Below are positions 25,301 through 33,849 of a stretch of DNA of 64,000 nt, in pieces. Position numbers and translations under genes: made by a program. The notes under the pieces were generated by a model, which ran no database searches, was not told the origin of the DNA, and saw nothing but the letters and a program-made list of their open reading frames with translations. The stretch lies in the NCBI GenBank assembly GCA_030549775.1, contig CM060176.1, positions 102,085,273 to 102,149,272 on the forward strand, read 5' to 3'. Source of the stretch: Tamarix chinensis (lineage: Eukaryota > Streptophyta > Magnoliopsida > Caryophyllales > Tamaricaceae). Position 1 is the stretch's first letter. Each line of letters starts with the position of its first letter.

Positions 25301-28300
25301 CTTGATTGCATTCCCGTTTCTTTCTTCTTCTTCTTCTTCTTTTATTTATTTTTATTTTTTTATGCTTGCATCTATTGATTCTGGACAGCTATCATATAGA
25401 CAGGTAGAATTGGCCCCTTTTTTCCCTTCTTTTTCTAGTTCAAAAAAGATGTGGGTAATCATAATGCTTTTTAGGCTCGCTCAGAAGATTGTCTTCATAA
25501 GAGAAGAATGGGAAAAGTTAGGGTGGGTTTATATAGGGAACATTAAATGAAGGGAATTCGAAAGTAATGTAGTTTTTAAAGTGATTAACTGTTAGAATTC
25601 TGTAGTTGTAAATTCTTTGTTTGAATATCAATAAACACTAGGAATTCAAGTATAAGATTATTAAAGTTATGTCCCAATGAACTTTTCAAATCTTACCTAA
25701 TAAATCTTGTTTAGGGGGTTTGGAAAGTTCCAAAAATATTGTAATTTCCTTTTTAAAGTACCTAAACAAGAGATTTAGGTTAGAGAATTCCACAAATCCC
25801 ATTATAAAGTGAATTACCTCTACAACTACTGCATCCAAATCCACCCTTCAAGTCATTTGTAAGCTTATGGTTTATTTAAGTGCAGAAGTAAAATCTAATG
25901 TGAAATATTTTACTGTGAATGAATAAAATTTGAATGGTTGGATGTCATTATTGTTAATCACATTTGCAGATCTAGACTGGTTGAAATCTTATAAGCTTGG
26001 GCTCTTAGACATATAGTTGGGTTGAAGTTGTGGGTTATTAGAGCTCTTTCTAGTTAGATCTGAGTATTTCATGATCTAGTGCATTGCATTGATTGCACTG
26101 ACTCTTTGGGTGAGTATGGAGAGTTTTAACCTTTGACCGAAAGCTATCATAAAGTTTTACGATATCCCAAATTTGATTTTGAGCTCTCTTTCACCAAATT
26201 TTGCTTTGTTTGTTGTATATCTGTGAAATTAATATGTGATATTGTAGATTGGATGTTATGGTTGCTCATTTGCTATTGTATGGCTGTCTTGACTCCTCTA
26301 TTTGATGGGGAAAATGATTTTATGATGTGACAATGCACTCTTAAGGGGAAGAAGCCTATAGGTATGGATGAGGTCAAGTAAGAGGCATTTAGCACCAATT
26401 AGACTTCCATTTACTCCCGAGATTGGGTATAGTGTGATGAAGAAGACAACATCATAAGGGTTGTGTATTCATATGTCAAAAGTTGTGGTTTCGGTTTGAC
26501 TGCCCCATATGTTGGGTTTGGCTTCTATTATATAACAAATAAGTTTCTGTAGTTTACAATACTGAAGAATAATTTTATTCTTAATTACTTCCTATAATTT
26601 GGTGATTCCTACAATATATTATTCTAATCAAATATTATAAAATTATTTCCTTCCCCACATACAACTTATACCTGCTAACATCCCTTTCAAATTGATGCGG
26701 GTGGATCAGAAAGCATCAGTTTGTCAATCAAGAACTTATGTCGGTGTCAAGTGAGAGTTGTAGTGAAGATGTGTTTGATGCTTGGTAGAAATGTGAAGTA
26801 GGGCAATCAAATGTTGGTCAAAGGTTTCATGTATGGAATGAAAACTAATCTCAATCTCAATATGCTTTGTATGTTCTTAGAAGATGTGATTGGAAGAAAT
26901 TTGGATAGCACTTGTATTATTAGCATGAAGAGGTGTGTAATGAAGCCGAGGAAACCCATGCTTACCCAACGACCCACAAAGCCAGGTGATCTTAGAACTG
27001 GCTGAAGACATAGCACTATACTCAGAATCAATGGAGGACTTAGAAACTTTGCCCTGCTTGTTACTTTTCCAAGAAATGATAGTGTTGCCTAAGAACATAC
27101 ACCACCCAGATATCTGCACAACTAGCCCAATTGGTATCACATTATCCCATTATCTGTAGAGATGAATTCATAGGAATGACTATCCCTTCGGAGGAGGTGC
27201 ACCTCAGATAATGGATAATACGACGAACATCAGCTAGATGAAAATGTTTGGGAGCTTGCATAAATCAACTGACCTGCTAGGCCACAAAAGAGATGTTAGG
27301 AAGGTAATTGTAACTTCCTATTACTTACCGATATAATGATGGATCAGGCATGAGATCCTTTGTCACAGTAGATCCCTTACCGCATGAGATAGCTTGACAT
27401 TGACCTCTAAGGGTGTAAGAACAAGATTACATGATTGGAGTCTGGTCAAGGAAATAATTTCTTGTGCATATTTGTGTTGTTGTAACGAAGTACGAAATGA
27501 AGTAGTTTAAACCTTCAAGCTTAGAAAATACTACAAAGAACCAAGATCCTTCATGCAAGAAGTATGCCTGAAGATGTTGCAACTAGTGAACTAATTCCTC
27601 ATTTGGCCATGAAATCATAATATCATCAACATAGACTAGGAGTAACATAATGCCATATGAAGTCTTTTGCGGAACAAGAGAGGAATACTATTTTCTTTTT
27701 ATAAATTGAAATTCAAGCTCAAAATTTGTCAAAACATGCCTGAGGGGCCTGTTTAAGGTCGTATAAGGACCATTGCAAACGATAGACATTTGGAGAGGGA
27801 ATAATGAACATGCCAAGAAAAAGAGTCATATATATTTCTCCCTAAAGGTCCCTGTGGAGATATGCATTCATCACATCCACCTATGGTAGGATCCATCCTT
27901 GTGAAGCAGCAATAGCTATTATAGTTTGAAGAATAATCATTTTAGCAACAAGAGCAAATGTCTTATCATTATCAATCCCATATTCTTGACAATTCTCAAG
28001 AGCCATAAGACGAGCCTTATATCGATTAAGTGAACCATCTGAACGATTCTTAATTGAGTATACCCATTGGTTTGATGTCAGGGGGACAAGGCACAATATC
28101 CCAAGAATGATTTTCATTGAGGGCCTATATCTCCTCAGACATAGCTTGTTGCCACCAAGCTTCAGATGATGTCTGAGTATAAGATTGAGGAATAGGTACA
28201 TTATCAAGAGTAGCGGTCAGTGAGGTCTAAGAAAATATATACCTATCAAGAGCACAAATGAGCCAGGTAGACTGTTGTGACATAGGGACCACAAGGTTAG

Positions 28301-29445
28301 GTAGTGGATTAGTGTCACGAAAGAGCGTTTTAGCATGTGGAAGATGTCGTTGATAAACAAAACATGTTTTAAATTGCTCAATAGGAGAAACCATATCATC
28401 AAAAGTTGGGAGTGAAACCAAAGAAGGATCAGATATAGTATTTATTTGGAAACAATATTGATTTTCAAAGATAAGTAACATTTCTGGATATCTGAAAGTT
28501 GTTTGCTCAAGCATCAAAACAAACAAATCCTTTATGAGTAGGGTTATATCCCCTAAACGCACATGTGATAGATTGTGTGATGAGCTTGTAATGATCATTG
28601 AGAGGTAAGTGAACAAAACACTCATAACCAAAGTATGAATAGATTGATAGTCTAGGACTTACACTAGGATAAAGTGTTTTGACTTGCATTAGTATGTATT
28701 AGCCTACTTTTATTGGCTAATAAATTAGTTAGGATGATTAGTTAAATTAGCGTTAACTTACCAACGACTAGTATTTACTAGGATCAATTAGTCGTAGAGT
28801 TAGTAACTATAAATTACCTGATGGCTTAAGGAGTTCAGGATATGATATGATAGATTGTATTATTTTTGAAACTGAATAATACAAGAAGTTAAGTTTTTTC
28901 TCTGCTTAAAAGAACTCCTCTTTTCTCTTCTTTGTTTCAGGTAGCATTTATTCTTTAGTGCTTATTACAACAGTGTGTAGAAAATATGAGATTATTCATG
29001 GTTATGTTTATGGAAGGTGCATGAAAGATTATTCATGGTTATGCTTACGGAGTTATAATTATGCTGGGATATTTACTTTAATAGTCAAAGGAAGAAAACG
29101 GGGAAAAAAAGAAAAAAGGTCTACTAACATGATTTTTATTTCACATCAGAGTGTGCAAGTTATGGGAAGCTTTGATGGATGGAGTCAGGGGGAGCACTTA
29201 TCCCCAGAGTATACGGGGTCCTTTACTAAATTTTCCGCAACATTGTTGCTGAGACCTGGACGGTACCATTTTGAATTCTAGTTCAACTTTGTCCACGTTC
29301 TTATCGCAGGTTTTCTAATATGACGATTTCTGTGTTGAAAAGGTATGAGATCAAGTTTTTGGTGGATGGAGAATGGCATCTATCACCTGAATACCCTACT
29401 GTTGGAGAAGGGCTGATGGAAAATAACTTGCTAGTTGTGGAATAG
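5364..29445 (+). CDS. PTST1: PTST-like protein (protein targeting to starch), 3' part, four exons
   Basis: Exons are 5364-5469, 24696-24784, 29150-29262 and 29343-29445 (TAG stop). The joints are consistent in phase: 1, 0, 2. The encoded part (136 residues) has a charged helical segment ([15 protein letters not shown], then SHLLSRLE, then [16 protein letters not shown]) followed by a CBM48/AMPK glycogen-binding domain. That domain carries [34 protein letters not shown] and a C-terminal [11 protein letters not shown]. The charged segment-plus-CBM48 order and the conserved C-terminus match PTST1, a plastid protein known to bring granule-bound starch synthase to starch granules. The first intron listed is 5470-24695 (19,226 bp) and contains two nested retrotransposons. 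The third junction follows a 4.4-kb intron with a copia remnant. Upstream exons (transit peptide and most of the coiled coil) were not found in the window, so the true start is outside it or lost. Domain assignment is firm. The PTST1 name rests on recalled family similarity. Confidence 0.8.
5470..6321 (+). other. Start of the 19.2-kb PTST intron
   Basis: The intron opens at 5470 with GTCTGT after exon base 5469. Up to the first retrotransposon it holds no coding signal in either strand that I can support. Confidence 0.6.
6322..6457 (+). repeat. First unit of an older tandem duplication in the PTST intron
   Basis: This stretch (TTGAGTCAGAGAATTTCTGTG through GGATAATTCTGTTAGTGAG-like text to CTTTTAAAT) is clearly related to 23997-24133, which lies just past the far end of the outer retrotransposon. 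Without the insertion the two copies would be adjacent, so the retrotransposon landed at the first bases of the second unit. Confidence 0.6.
6463..6954 (-). repeat. Outer element 3' LTR
   Basis: This 492-bp repeat is nearly identical to 23505-23996. The three differences seen are TCTTAACAG/TCTTAGCAG, CAGAAATTT/CAGAACTTT and CTACCGATT/CTACTGATT. The Gag-Pol stop codon (6870-6872) lies inside it. Confidence 0.95.
6870..8760 (-). CDS. Outer element Gag-Pol, 3' part (RNase H, integrase, chromodomain)
   Basis: This continues the frame of 21017-23481 exactly, so the element would encode one 1451-residue polyprotein were it not interrupted. Joint residue 823 starts the RNase H (DASDAG). The integrase core has D1077 (SLDFIEG), D1137 (IVSDRD) and E1173 (GQTEVV), with the expected 35-residue spacing between the last two. 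The C-terminus has a chromodomain-like stretch ([16 protein letters not shown]). The last 28 codons or so lie within the 3' LTR. The interruption means the protein cannot be made as a unit from this copy. Confidence 0.93.
6955..6968 (-). other. Polypurine tract of the outer element
   Basis: On the minus strand AAGGGGGCAAGTGA directly abuts the 3' LTR. It would prime plus-strand DNA synthesis. It lies inside the coding frame of the Gag-Pol C-terminus. Confidence 0.85.
8761..8765. repeat. Target duplication CATTC of the inner element, left copy
   Basis: CATTC at 8761-8765 is repeated exactly at 21017-21021 on the other side of the inner element. The 5-bp length is usual for LTR retrotransposons. 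Confidence 0.95.
9469..9912. repeat. Three internal tandem units in the inner LTR
   Basis: The motif CCTCCACTATT(A/G)TAGCCG is followed by GGTCCGGAAATA, then GACCACTATTAATAACCGGT. It occurs at 9469, 9641 and 9820, with spacing 172 and 179 bp. The same array is at about 18089-18532 in the other LTR. Decayed equivalents occur near 62,100-62,540 in an older relative. The array lies downstream of the LTR's TATA box in the direction of transcription. Confidence 0.85.
10650..10702. repeat. TAA microsatellite in the inner 3' LTR
   Basis: A run of AAT units, 12 bp shorter than its partner at about 19270-19335 in the 5' LTR. The length difference is a replication-slippage polymorphism between LTRs that were identical at insertion. 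Confidence 0.9.
12401..12413 (-). other. Polypurine tract of the inner element
   Basis: Minus-strand AAGGGGGTAGTGA abuts the 3' LTR. It is nearly identical to the tract of the outer element, consistent with both being chromoviruses. Confidence 0.85.
12549..15932 (-). CDS. Inner element Pol (protease, RT, RNase H, integrase, chromodomain)
   Basis: 1127 residues from the ATG at 15932. Protease is at D14-S-G. Reverse transcriptase has LCIDYRGLN and [13 protein letters not shown] (DD at 349-350). RNase H acidic residues are at D496, E533, D558 and D601. The integrase zinc finger has H711, H718, C748 and C751, and the catalytic triad is D781, D842, E878. A chromodomain-like tail spans about 1076-1125. 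All key residues are present and there is no stop. The frame is the same as Gag upstream and is separated from it by one TAG codon and six sense codons. Pol could be made by stop readthrough or by starting at this ATG, or the TAG may be a recent mutation. Confidence 0.95.
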   Translation of the reverse strand: MFTACSLPVHVLFDSGATMSFISSAFAAKAGLLPAARVSLSVMLPSGDRVDCRCMFSEVALVIGGVDFLVDLIGMDLKEFDVILGMDMLGKYKAVIDCAQERVILRGPKGVRVSYRQTQPEPTTRVVTAVTLYALVKKGNPLYMCSVQELNKDVTALDDIQVARDFPDVFPEKIPGMPPVREIDFRIELIPGAEPITRAPYRMAPVELKELKAQLEELLEHGYIRPSVSPWGAPVLFVKKKDGSLRLCIDYRGLNQLTVKNRYPLPRIDDLFDQLKGATVFSKIDLRSGYHQLRIADADIMKTAFRTRYGHYEFTVMPFGLTNAPAVFMDLMTRIFRPFLDRFVVVFIDDILVYSRGKEEHEQHLRTILGLLREHRLYAKLSKCGFWLQEVAFLGHIVSARGVAVDPAKVVAITEWKPPMTVSEVRSFLGLAGYYRRFVQNFSRIARPLTNLLKKTTKFQWDEACEGAFQELKERLTTAPVLTLPEGTEEFEVFSDASKHGLGCVLMQKGKVVAYASRQLKQHEQNYPTHDLELAAVVFALKIWRHYLYGGKCRFFTDHKSLKYIFTQKELNMRQRRWLELVKDYDIELIYHEGKANVVADALSRKTSHSAPCRVVADTVLGELSGLEVELIPQGGLEARMSALTLTPTIFEEIRTSQEGDSKLDRIRKKVQEGHAEGFRIHEDGSLRFRGRWCVPRKCSDLKRRIMEEGHQTPYSVHPGGDKLYKDLKKIYWWPRMKREVAEFVSRCLVCQKVKIEHRRPAGLLQPLEVPRWKWDSISMDFVSGLPRTKSGCDTIWVIVDRLTKSAVFIPMKSTWSMDQLARAYMRFVVSRHGVPADIVSDRDSRFVSHFWGKMQEVLGTQLKMSTAFHPATDGQTERTIQTLEDMLRACVLDFQGSWEERLHLVEFSYNNSYHASIGMAPFEALYGRKCRTPLCWSDISETVVLGPEMIEEMTRQVRQIQDRMRTAQSRQKSYADRKRREGDFEPGERILLRVSPTKGVLRFGRKGKLSPRYIGPFEILERIGEVAYRVALPPELARIHNVFHVSQLRRYVADPSHVIRPDEVELDDSLSYEERPVRILDTKLRKTRTSSVPLVKVLWSRHKNEEATWETEKDMREAYPELFVTG
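15951..17042 (-). CDS. Inner element Gag
   Basis: 363 residues with a retrotransposon Gag core ([50 protein letters not shown]). A canonical zinc knuckle C268-X2-C271-X4-H276-X4-C281 is preceded by a variant one (C249, C252, H256, C261). A proline- and glutamine-rich tail follows. It ends in TAG at 15953-15951, and the next codons continue in the same frame into the protease. Gag packages element RNA in cytoplasmic particles. Confidence 0.95.
   Translation of the reverse strand: MTRNGPAPRLEDAVAAFMEFIQRNHQPEGAGEDWLRRVTGHHPPTYSGEEDPVVLEGWIRDMDRTFEAVACPTARQPGIAAYFLRGVADTWWVEYRARDGPPGDWEALKTALRTRFYPESLKRDKMREFMQLTQGSMTVRQYYARFTELLRFAPGIAANEATVVFQFEQGLSFGIRRMMGAVPFTDLATLYERACLAATLVQEQASILGKRKPEVQGSGSRIQTGFGGQRGPLPRDQSGRQRHFGGPVCRRCSRRHPGRDCWGNAFNCHNCGKRGHRAFECHRPPRAQPYQPRQTPQGGALVPQQQAYQQHFQTSGPQYYQRAPAGTSAREVKGRPQGPRTYPQQGGQSGGRLNVISQAEADR
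17371..17382 (-). other. Primer binding site of the inner element
   Basis: Minus-strand TGGTATCAGAGC lies 3 nt inside the 5' LTR and is complementary to the 3' end of initiator methionine tRNA, the usual plant chromovirus primer. Complementarity stops after about 12 bases. Confidence 0.9.
17386..21016 (-). repeat. Inner element 5' LTR (3631 bp)
   Basis: Partner of 8766-12400. As the 5' LTR of a minus-strand element it carries the active promoter position. It contains the three-unit array (about 18089-18532), a longer TAA microsatellite, a GC-rich purine-biased region (19600-20450) and the inverted terminal TG...CA. Confidence 0.96.
20073..20079 (-). promoter_or_regulatory. Probable TATA box of the inner element 5' LTR
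   Basis: Minus-strand CCTATAAATTGAACCC occurs at the edge of the GC-rich leader region. The same motif is at 11441-11447 in the other LTR. Position and motif fit the U3/R boundary. The start site was not determined. Confidence 0.55.
21017..23481 (-). CDS. Outer element Gag-Pol, 5' part (Gag, protease, reverse transcriptase)
   Basis: I take the ATG at 23481, just inside the primer binding site. The upstream in-frame ATG at 23517 would translate LTR and primer-site sequence. Residues 1-822 are encoded here. They include a coiled-coil-rich Gag; a zinc knuckle with altered spacing (C288, C291, H299, C301); protease D360-S-G; and reverse transcriptase with [13 protein letters not shown] (DD at 677-678) and [11 protein letters not shown]. 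The reading frame runs straight into the inner LTR only because of the insertion. The split codon (Cys822) uses 21018, 21017 and, across the insertion, 8760. No frameshift or stop was seen before the junction. Confidence 0.93.
23489..23501 (-). other. Primer binding site of the outer element
   Basis: Minus-strand TGGTATCAGAGCC lies 3 nt inside the 5' LTR and is complementary to the 3' end of initiator methionine tRNA. Confidence 0.92.
23505..23996 (-). repeat. Outer element 5' LTR
   Basis: Partner of 6463-6954, same length (492 bp), differing at three positions. It is followed by the TTGAG duplication at 23997-24001 and then by the second unit of the older intron duplication. Confidence 0.95.
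23997..24133 (+). repeat. Second unit of the older tandem duplication in the PTST intron
   Basis: Begins with TTGAG and continues TCAGAATTTCTGTG, GGATAATTCTGTTAGTGAG and CTATCTTTTAAAT, matching 6322-6457. From 24134 to the exon at 24696 there is only AT-rich intron DNA with a T-run (24548-24566). Confidence 0.55.
24785..26509 (+). other. PTST intron, no feature seen
   Basis: Begins GTATGG after the exon ending at 24784. AT-rich, with a TTC microsatellite (25321-25340). No coding or repeat family could be recognised before the copia LTR. Confidence 0.5.
26510..28690 (-). mobile_element. Ty1/copia retrotransposon remnant, 5'-truncated, in a PTST intron
   Basis: Minus strand. A 171-bp 3' LTR (26510-26680, TGTTAGCAGG...CCCAACA) is preceded by a polypurine tract (minus TTTGAAAGGGA, 26681-26691). 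Upstream in order are RNase H ([20 protein letters not shown], 26880-27140), reverse transcriptase pieces ([20 protein letters not shown] near 28000-28080) and the integrase C-terminus ([34 protein letters not shown], 28510-28640). Frames are broken by stops and shifts. Everything upstream of the integrase C-terminus and the 5' LTR are missing. Confidence 0.88.
28695..28974 (+). repeat. Possible solo copia-type LTR
   Basis: Starts TGTATTAG, contains CTATAAATTA followed by TGAATAATACAAGAAG and a TTCTCTTTTC-rich tail, and ends near TTATTACAACA. This is the layout of short plant copia LTRs. No convincing target duplication was found and it does not match the 171-bp LTR, so the call is tentative. 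Confidence 0.3.
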
Positions 29446-30800
29446 CTTTTGGGTTAGCCGTGCAGCATATGGAGCTCGCTTAGTCTTTATTTTTCTCTGT
29501 TGTTTCACACATTCAACTGGCTGTAAAGTTGTCGATCCTTTCCTTTTGGCTGTAAAACATTGTTGATCTCATTATGTTTCTACTGACCTCCAAAACGATG
29601 ATGAGATGCAACTTAATGTGTATTTTGCATGATCTAAAGTAGATTATAAGTTGACTTTTAGGATATTAAAACTAATTTATTGATTTAAAAAAAACTAGAA
29701 CTTATGTTTGATAATTAACTTTTGCCTAACTTATAATTTAATTTTTGAAAAATTAATTTAAATAATTTATAGTTTATAAAGTTTCAACTAAATTATAAAT
29801 TATCAGTTAAGTTTTTTAAGTAGTTTCACCAAAGTCTCTCATAAACTTAGAATTCAATTTCAAGGGCTGTCTTCCTGCCCCACTCTCTAGTTTCAGGTTA
29901 AGAGAGACCAGTGCAGATGCAGACTTGCCCGATTCTAGGATGTCGTCTCATGAGCTCGTAAGTCATAAAATGGGGGAGCCGTTACGTGCCGTCCTCAAAT
30001 AGATTTATCTAATTATATTATTTAATTATTTTTTATTTTGATTAATTTAACTTAAATTTAATTTTTTACTATTTAATTATTTTTATCAATGTACTTATTT
30101 ATACTTTATTCAATTTTACTTTTAATTTATATTAATCCATAAATATTAATTAATAATTTTATATAAGTTTGCAAATAATTTTATAATATGATTTTGACAA
30201 TTTATTAAAATATAAAAAGCAAATAAAATATATTTTATTATTTCAACAATAGCTGTGTATAATTTGATATAATAATATTTTGAAAACATAATCAAATATA
30301 ATGTGTGCATGTAGCATGGTATTCGAAATAAGAAAGAATGGAAGACTTAAATTAAGTGGAAGATGTATTTTACTTTGATAATATTATATACTTTAAAAAT
30401 TAAAGTTTTATGAATTCTTAGAACAACTTGAATGAGTGATGTGTCTTATTTAAAATAAAGATAAATTTTCTAAGATTCCAACCTGAATTTGAGATTTAAG
30501 AGTATTTTTTTTTCCATTACAGTTACAGATGCTGTTATTAAACAATCTGAAGGGAGCCAACGGAATGTAAAAGAAGCGGCATGCATTGAGATGTGGAGCC
30601 GACCGTGCCTCTGCCCTCCGCCGAGCGCCGTCCCTTCCATCTTTATAATAATAACTCTTCCTGTATGTCTCACACCGGCGAGGTGCTACTCTACTCGCAT
30701 GAGTCGGGTCCAAGCCGCCCAGTCAGCGTGTTTAATTGCGCGAATGAGTAACCGAGGCTAAAATAATGAAAACTACAGCTGTAGTTTAACCAGCTACTTC
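29446..30800. other. PTST 3' end and CAR upstream region
   Basis: 29446-29600 is the likely 3' UTR of the PTST-like gene. 29640-30480 is AT-rich with no feature. 30560-30800 is of higher GC and is probably the upstream region of the CAR gene. Confidence 0.4.
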
Positions 30801-30811
30801 ACCTTTATCTG

Positions 30812-30820
30812 CCGCTATAA
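30812..30820 (+). promoter_or_regulatory. Candidate TATA box of the CAR gene
   Basis: CTATAAGTG lies about 170 bp before the CAR start codon, in a region that rises in GC content before the gene. It is the best TATA-like match there. No start site was determined. Confidence 0.35.
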
Positions 30821-30984
30821 GTGAGCAGACGCCACGCCACAGGCCCACAGTGCATGCCCTGCCCCAATAAACCTACCTCTGATACACAGTCCCCCACACA
30901 CTACTACACCTTTTTCAGTTTGAAGCTTCCGTTGAGGAGTTGAGGGTTATAGCTGGAACATTAGTCGTCTGTTCATCTGGAAAA

Positions 30985-33361
30985 ATGTTGGAGAATGCGA
31001 TTGGATTGCTCCGAATTCGGATCTTAAGAGGAGTTGATCTGGCCGTTAGGGATTTCAATTCAAGTGATCCGTATGTCGTAGTTCGTTCTGGCAAACAGGT
31101 ACCTTTATTCTTTCTTGCTTTATTTTTTTTTTACCCCAAATTGCTTGAACCGTACGCTGTTTTTTCTTCTTCGTAATCCCAGTAAAAGAAGAAAAGGATA
31201 TGATCTTGATTGGGCGTAATCTCATTCAGTGATGCTGACTTCTTTTGTCCCCCACGTATTGCAAGTTGATAGTTTAAAATTGCACCGCTCCGTTCTTAGT
31301 ATACTGGCAGATCCAACGTATTTGCAATGCTCACTTTTTCTCTCTCTTTTTTTAGGTAGTTTTGGTTCATTAATAAATTTACTGGAAATACTCGAACAAA
31401 ATGTGAGCCATGAAAAATTACTTTATGGAATGGAAGAAATCTATACAAGTAGTGGGGCTAGCTCACCCTAATAGGAGGAAAGAAGATACTGCACTTCGCA
31501 TACATACATAAAAGACGTGTTTATTATTTCATCTTGAAATTAATTTATTCAAGCGGGAAGGATTTGTGTGCATTTGTGAAACCATCCGTTCCAATGGCCG
31601 AGTCCCTTAGAGGATAATAACGGGACGAGAGGAAAGAGGATTGGGCCAGAATTGGCAGCGGGAAAATATTGTCCTAAAGTATTTTTATTTTTAATGTGTA
31701 ATATAATAATAGGCTCTTTTGGTAATGGAGTCAATTCTCTCGAGTCGGTAGTTCATCATTGCAGGGGGAAATTATTTTTAAGTTTAGTTTGAAAAGTTTT
31801 GTGTTGGTGCGACGGTACGTCTCATCTCAACCACTACGGAATTTCATATCCAATTTTATAAGATATTTTTTTTTTGTCAAACGGTCTGTTCATAATTAAC
31901 GTAGTAGTTACACGTATAGATGATAATTGGAGCTGACGATGAGTGTTGTTCCTATTTTTATTAACTCTTAATAAGGTGGACTATAATAGGAAAAATCCCT
32001 TGCTTCTTTTTAAATACATAGAAAACAGCCATCCTCAATGATCAGCCGAGATATTGAGAACAATTAGTGAATAGACCGCCTTGATTTCATTTTCATAAAA
32101 GTCGGCAGCTAATATTATTGCGGCCTTTAAAGTAAGCTTCGATAATGGCCCTTGGTTTGATTAGTTCTCGTTTTGGTACATGAAGTGATAATATGGGAAG
32201 TAAAAATTACCCTTATTACCTTATATATCTTGTAAGGCCCGTTTAAAATGAATAAAAAAAAATTTCGGACAAATATTTATTGTATATTTTAATTTGGACT
32301 TTAATGGATATTTTATTGATAATATTTATATTATTCATACACGTTTGGTATAAAAGATTTGGAAAAAAATAGAAATAATTGTTTCTACCTGAGTTATCCT
32401 GGTACCAAAAGAGCCCTAGCAAAGCGGGAAGGAAAATTACTGAAGTGTCAAGTTCATTGTTTATTTTTGTATTTGACATTTGTTTTTGGGAGGGTACAAT
32501 TTTGTCAATATGACCATGTGCATGTGGGCCGTTACCGTTACATGCCGTAGTAGTTGTGGACTTGCTAGCTAGATCATGCACGATATTTAATCAGTTGTTG
32601 TTGTCGCCGGCCTGGAGCAGGTTCATGAATACTTAACCATCATCTCATATCAGGCCTTAAATTATGCGAAACCGCCCCTTCATTTCAAGAGTAGGTTAGG
32701 TTTGATGGGTCGGCTTTAATTATATTTTGTTCACAAAAATTTAAAATGAATCAAGCATGTGGCACGGTACAACATATTAATGGCATTTTGTGGGTCAAAA
32801 CTCTATCTTAAAGTACCATTTCCTAATCGTATTCCTTCGGGCGGAAAAAAAATTGAAAATTTGATGCAGAAACTCAAGACTCGAGTGGTAAAGAAGTCTC
32901 TCGATCCTGAGTGGAATGAGGATCTCACACTTTGCGTCACTGATCCGAACCAACCGGTCAAGCTCGTAAGTAAAATGCCTGCGCACGCCCATCATTCTTA
33001 TTAATTCCTATATGTAAATATTGATGCTAATTTTTATGAGCTGTCCCCCTTTTTTTGGTGGGGGGGGGTTGGGGATGTTCAGTTCGTGTACGACTGGGAT
33101 ATCCTCTCATTCGATGATAAAATGGGAGATGCAGAGATCGACATCCGGCCATTCGTCGAGACCATAAACCTGAACGTTGAAGGCCTGGCCGACGGAACCG
33201 TGATCGGAAAAGTGAAACCGACCAGACAGAACTGCTTGTCCGAAGAGAGTCGCATCGTTTGGGTTGGCGGCAAAATCGTCCAGAACTTGTTTCTGCGCCT
33301 GCAGAACGTCGAACGCGGTGAGGTCGAAGTGCAATTACATTGGATTGATATTCCTAACTAA
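30985..33361 (+). CDS. C2-domain ABA-related (CAR-type) small protein, three exons
   Basis: Exons 30985-31098, 32870-32965 and 33083-33361 (TAA) encode 162 residues. All junctions are GT-AG and phase 0. A single C2 domain fills the protein: GLLRIRILRGVDLAVRDFN, SSDPYVVVRSGKQ, LDPEWNEDLTL, VYDWDILSFDDKMGDAEID. The calcium-binding aspartates are visible (D23, D28, D74, D76 and D81/D82). The family-specific insertion (residues about 97-140, with TNCL-like QNCLSEES and GGKIVQNL) marks the plant CAR family. CARs bind membranes in a calcium-dependent way and help bring ABA receptors to the plasma membrane (family knowledge). The length is usual (160-180). The first intron is long (1771 bp). I chose the ATG at 30985 because it begins the conserved MLENAIGLLR; no upstream in-frame ATG fits. 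Confidence 0.9.
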
Positions 33362-33849
33362 CTCCGCCGGCCCACCCGACGGCATTTAGTCGCATGATTC
33401 GAAGTGTTATTACGTTGTTGTCTGTACATATATGAGTGAGAAGTACGAGCTGTATTCTAATGCGCCGAACGTTAGTTAGCTTTTTGGTGTGTATATGAAA
33501 AGAGATAATGTTGAGGGTCCTTTAAGATAGATAGTTGCATGCTTCATTCTCTACTTAATGCAATAGTAGGTGGTTGATTTATGTTTATTATGACAAAAGT
33601 TTAGGTGATGTTGCGATGTAACTCAATGGCTGTATTTTTATTTTATTTGTTCATGTATTATAAATTTATTGTTGCTGTTTGTTATACATTCTGGATTATA
33701 TATATATATATATATATCACATTTATTATCATAAAAATAGTAACTTTTAATCCATACCTAAATAGACACGCATAAGCTATGCGCCGGACGGTGCCAAAAG
33801 TTAATATCTTGTAGAAGTGATTGGTAACTAGTACTTGTACCCATAATTC

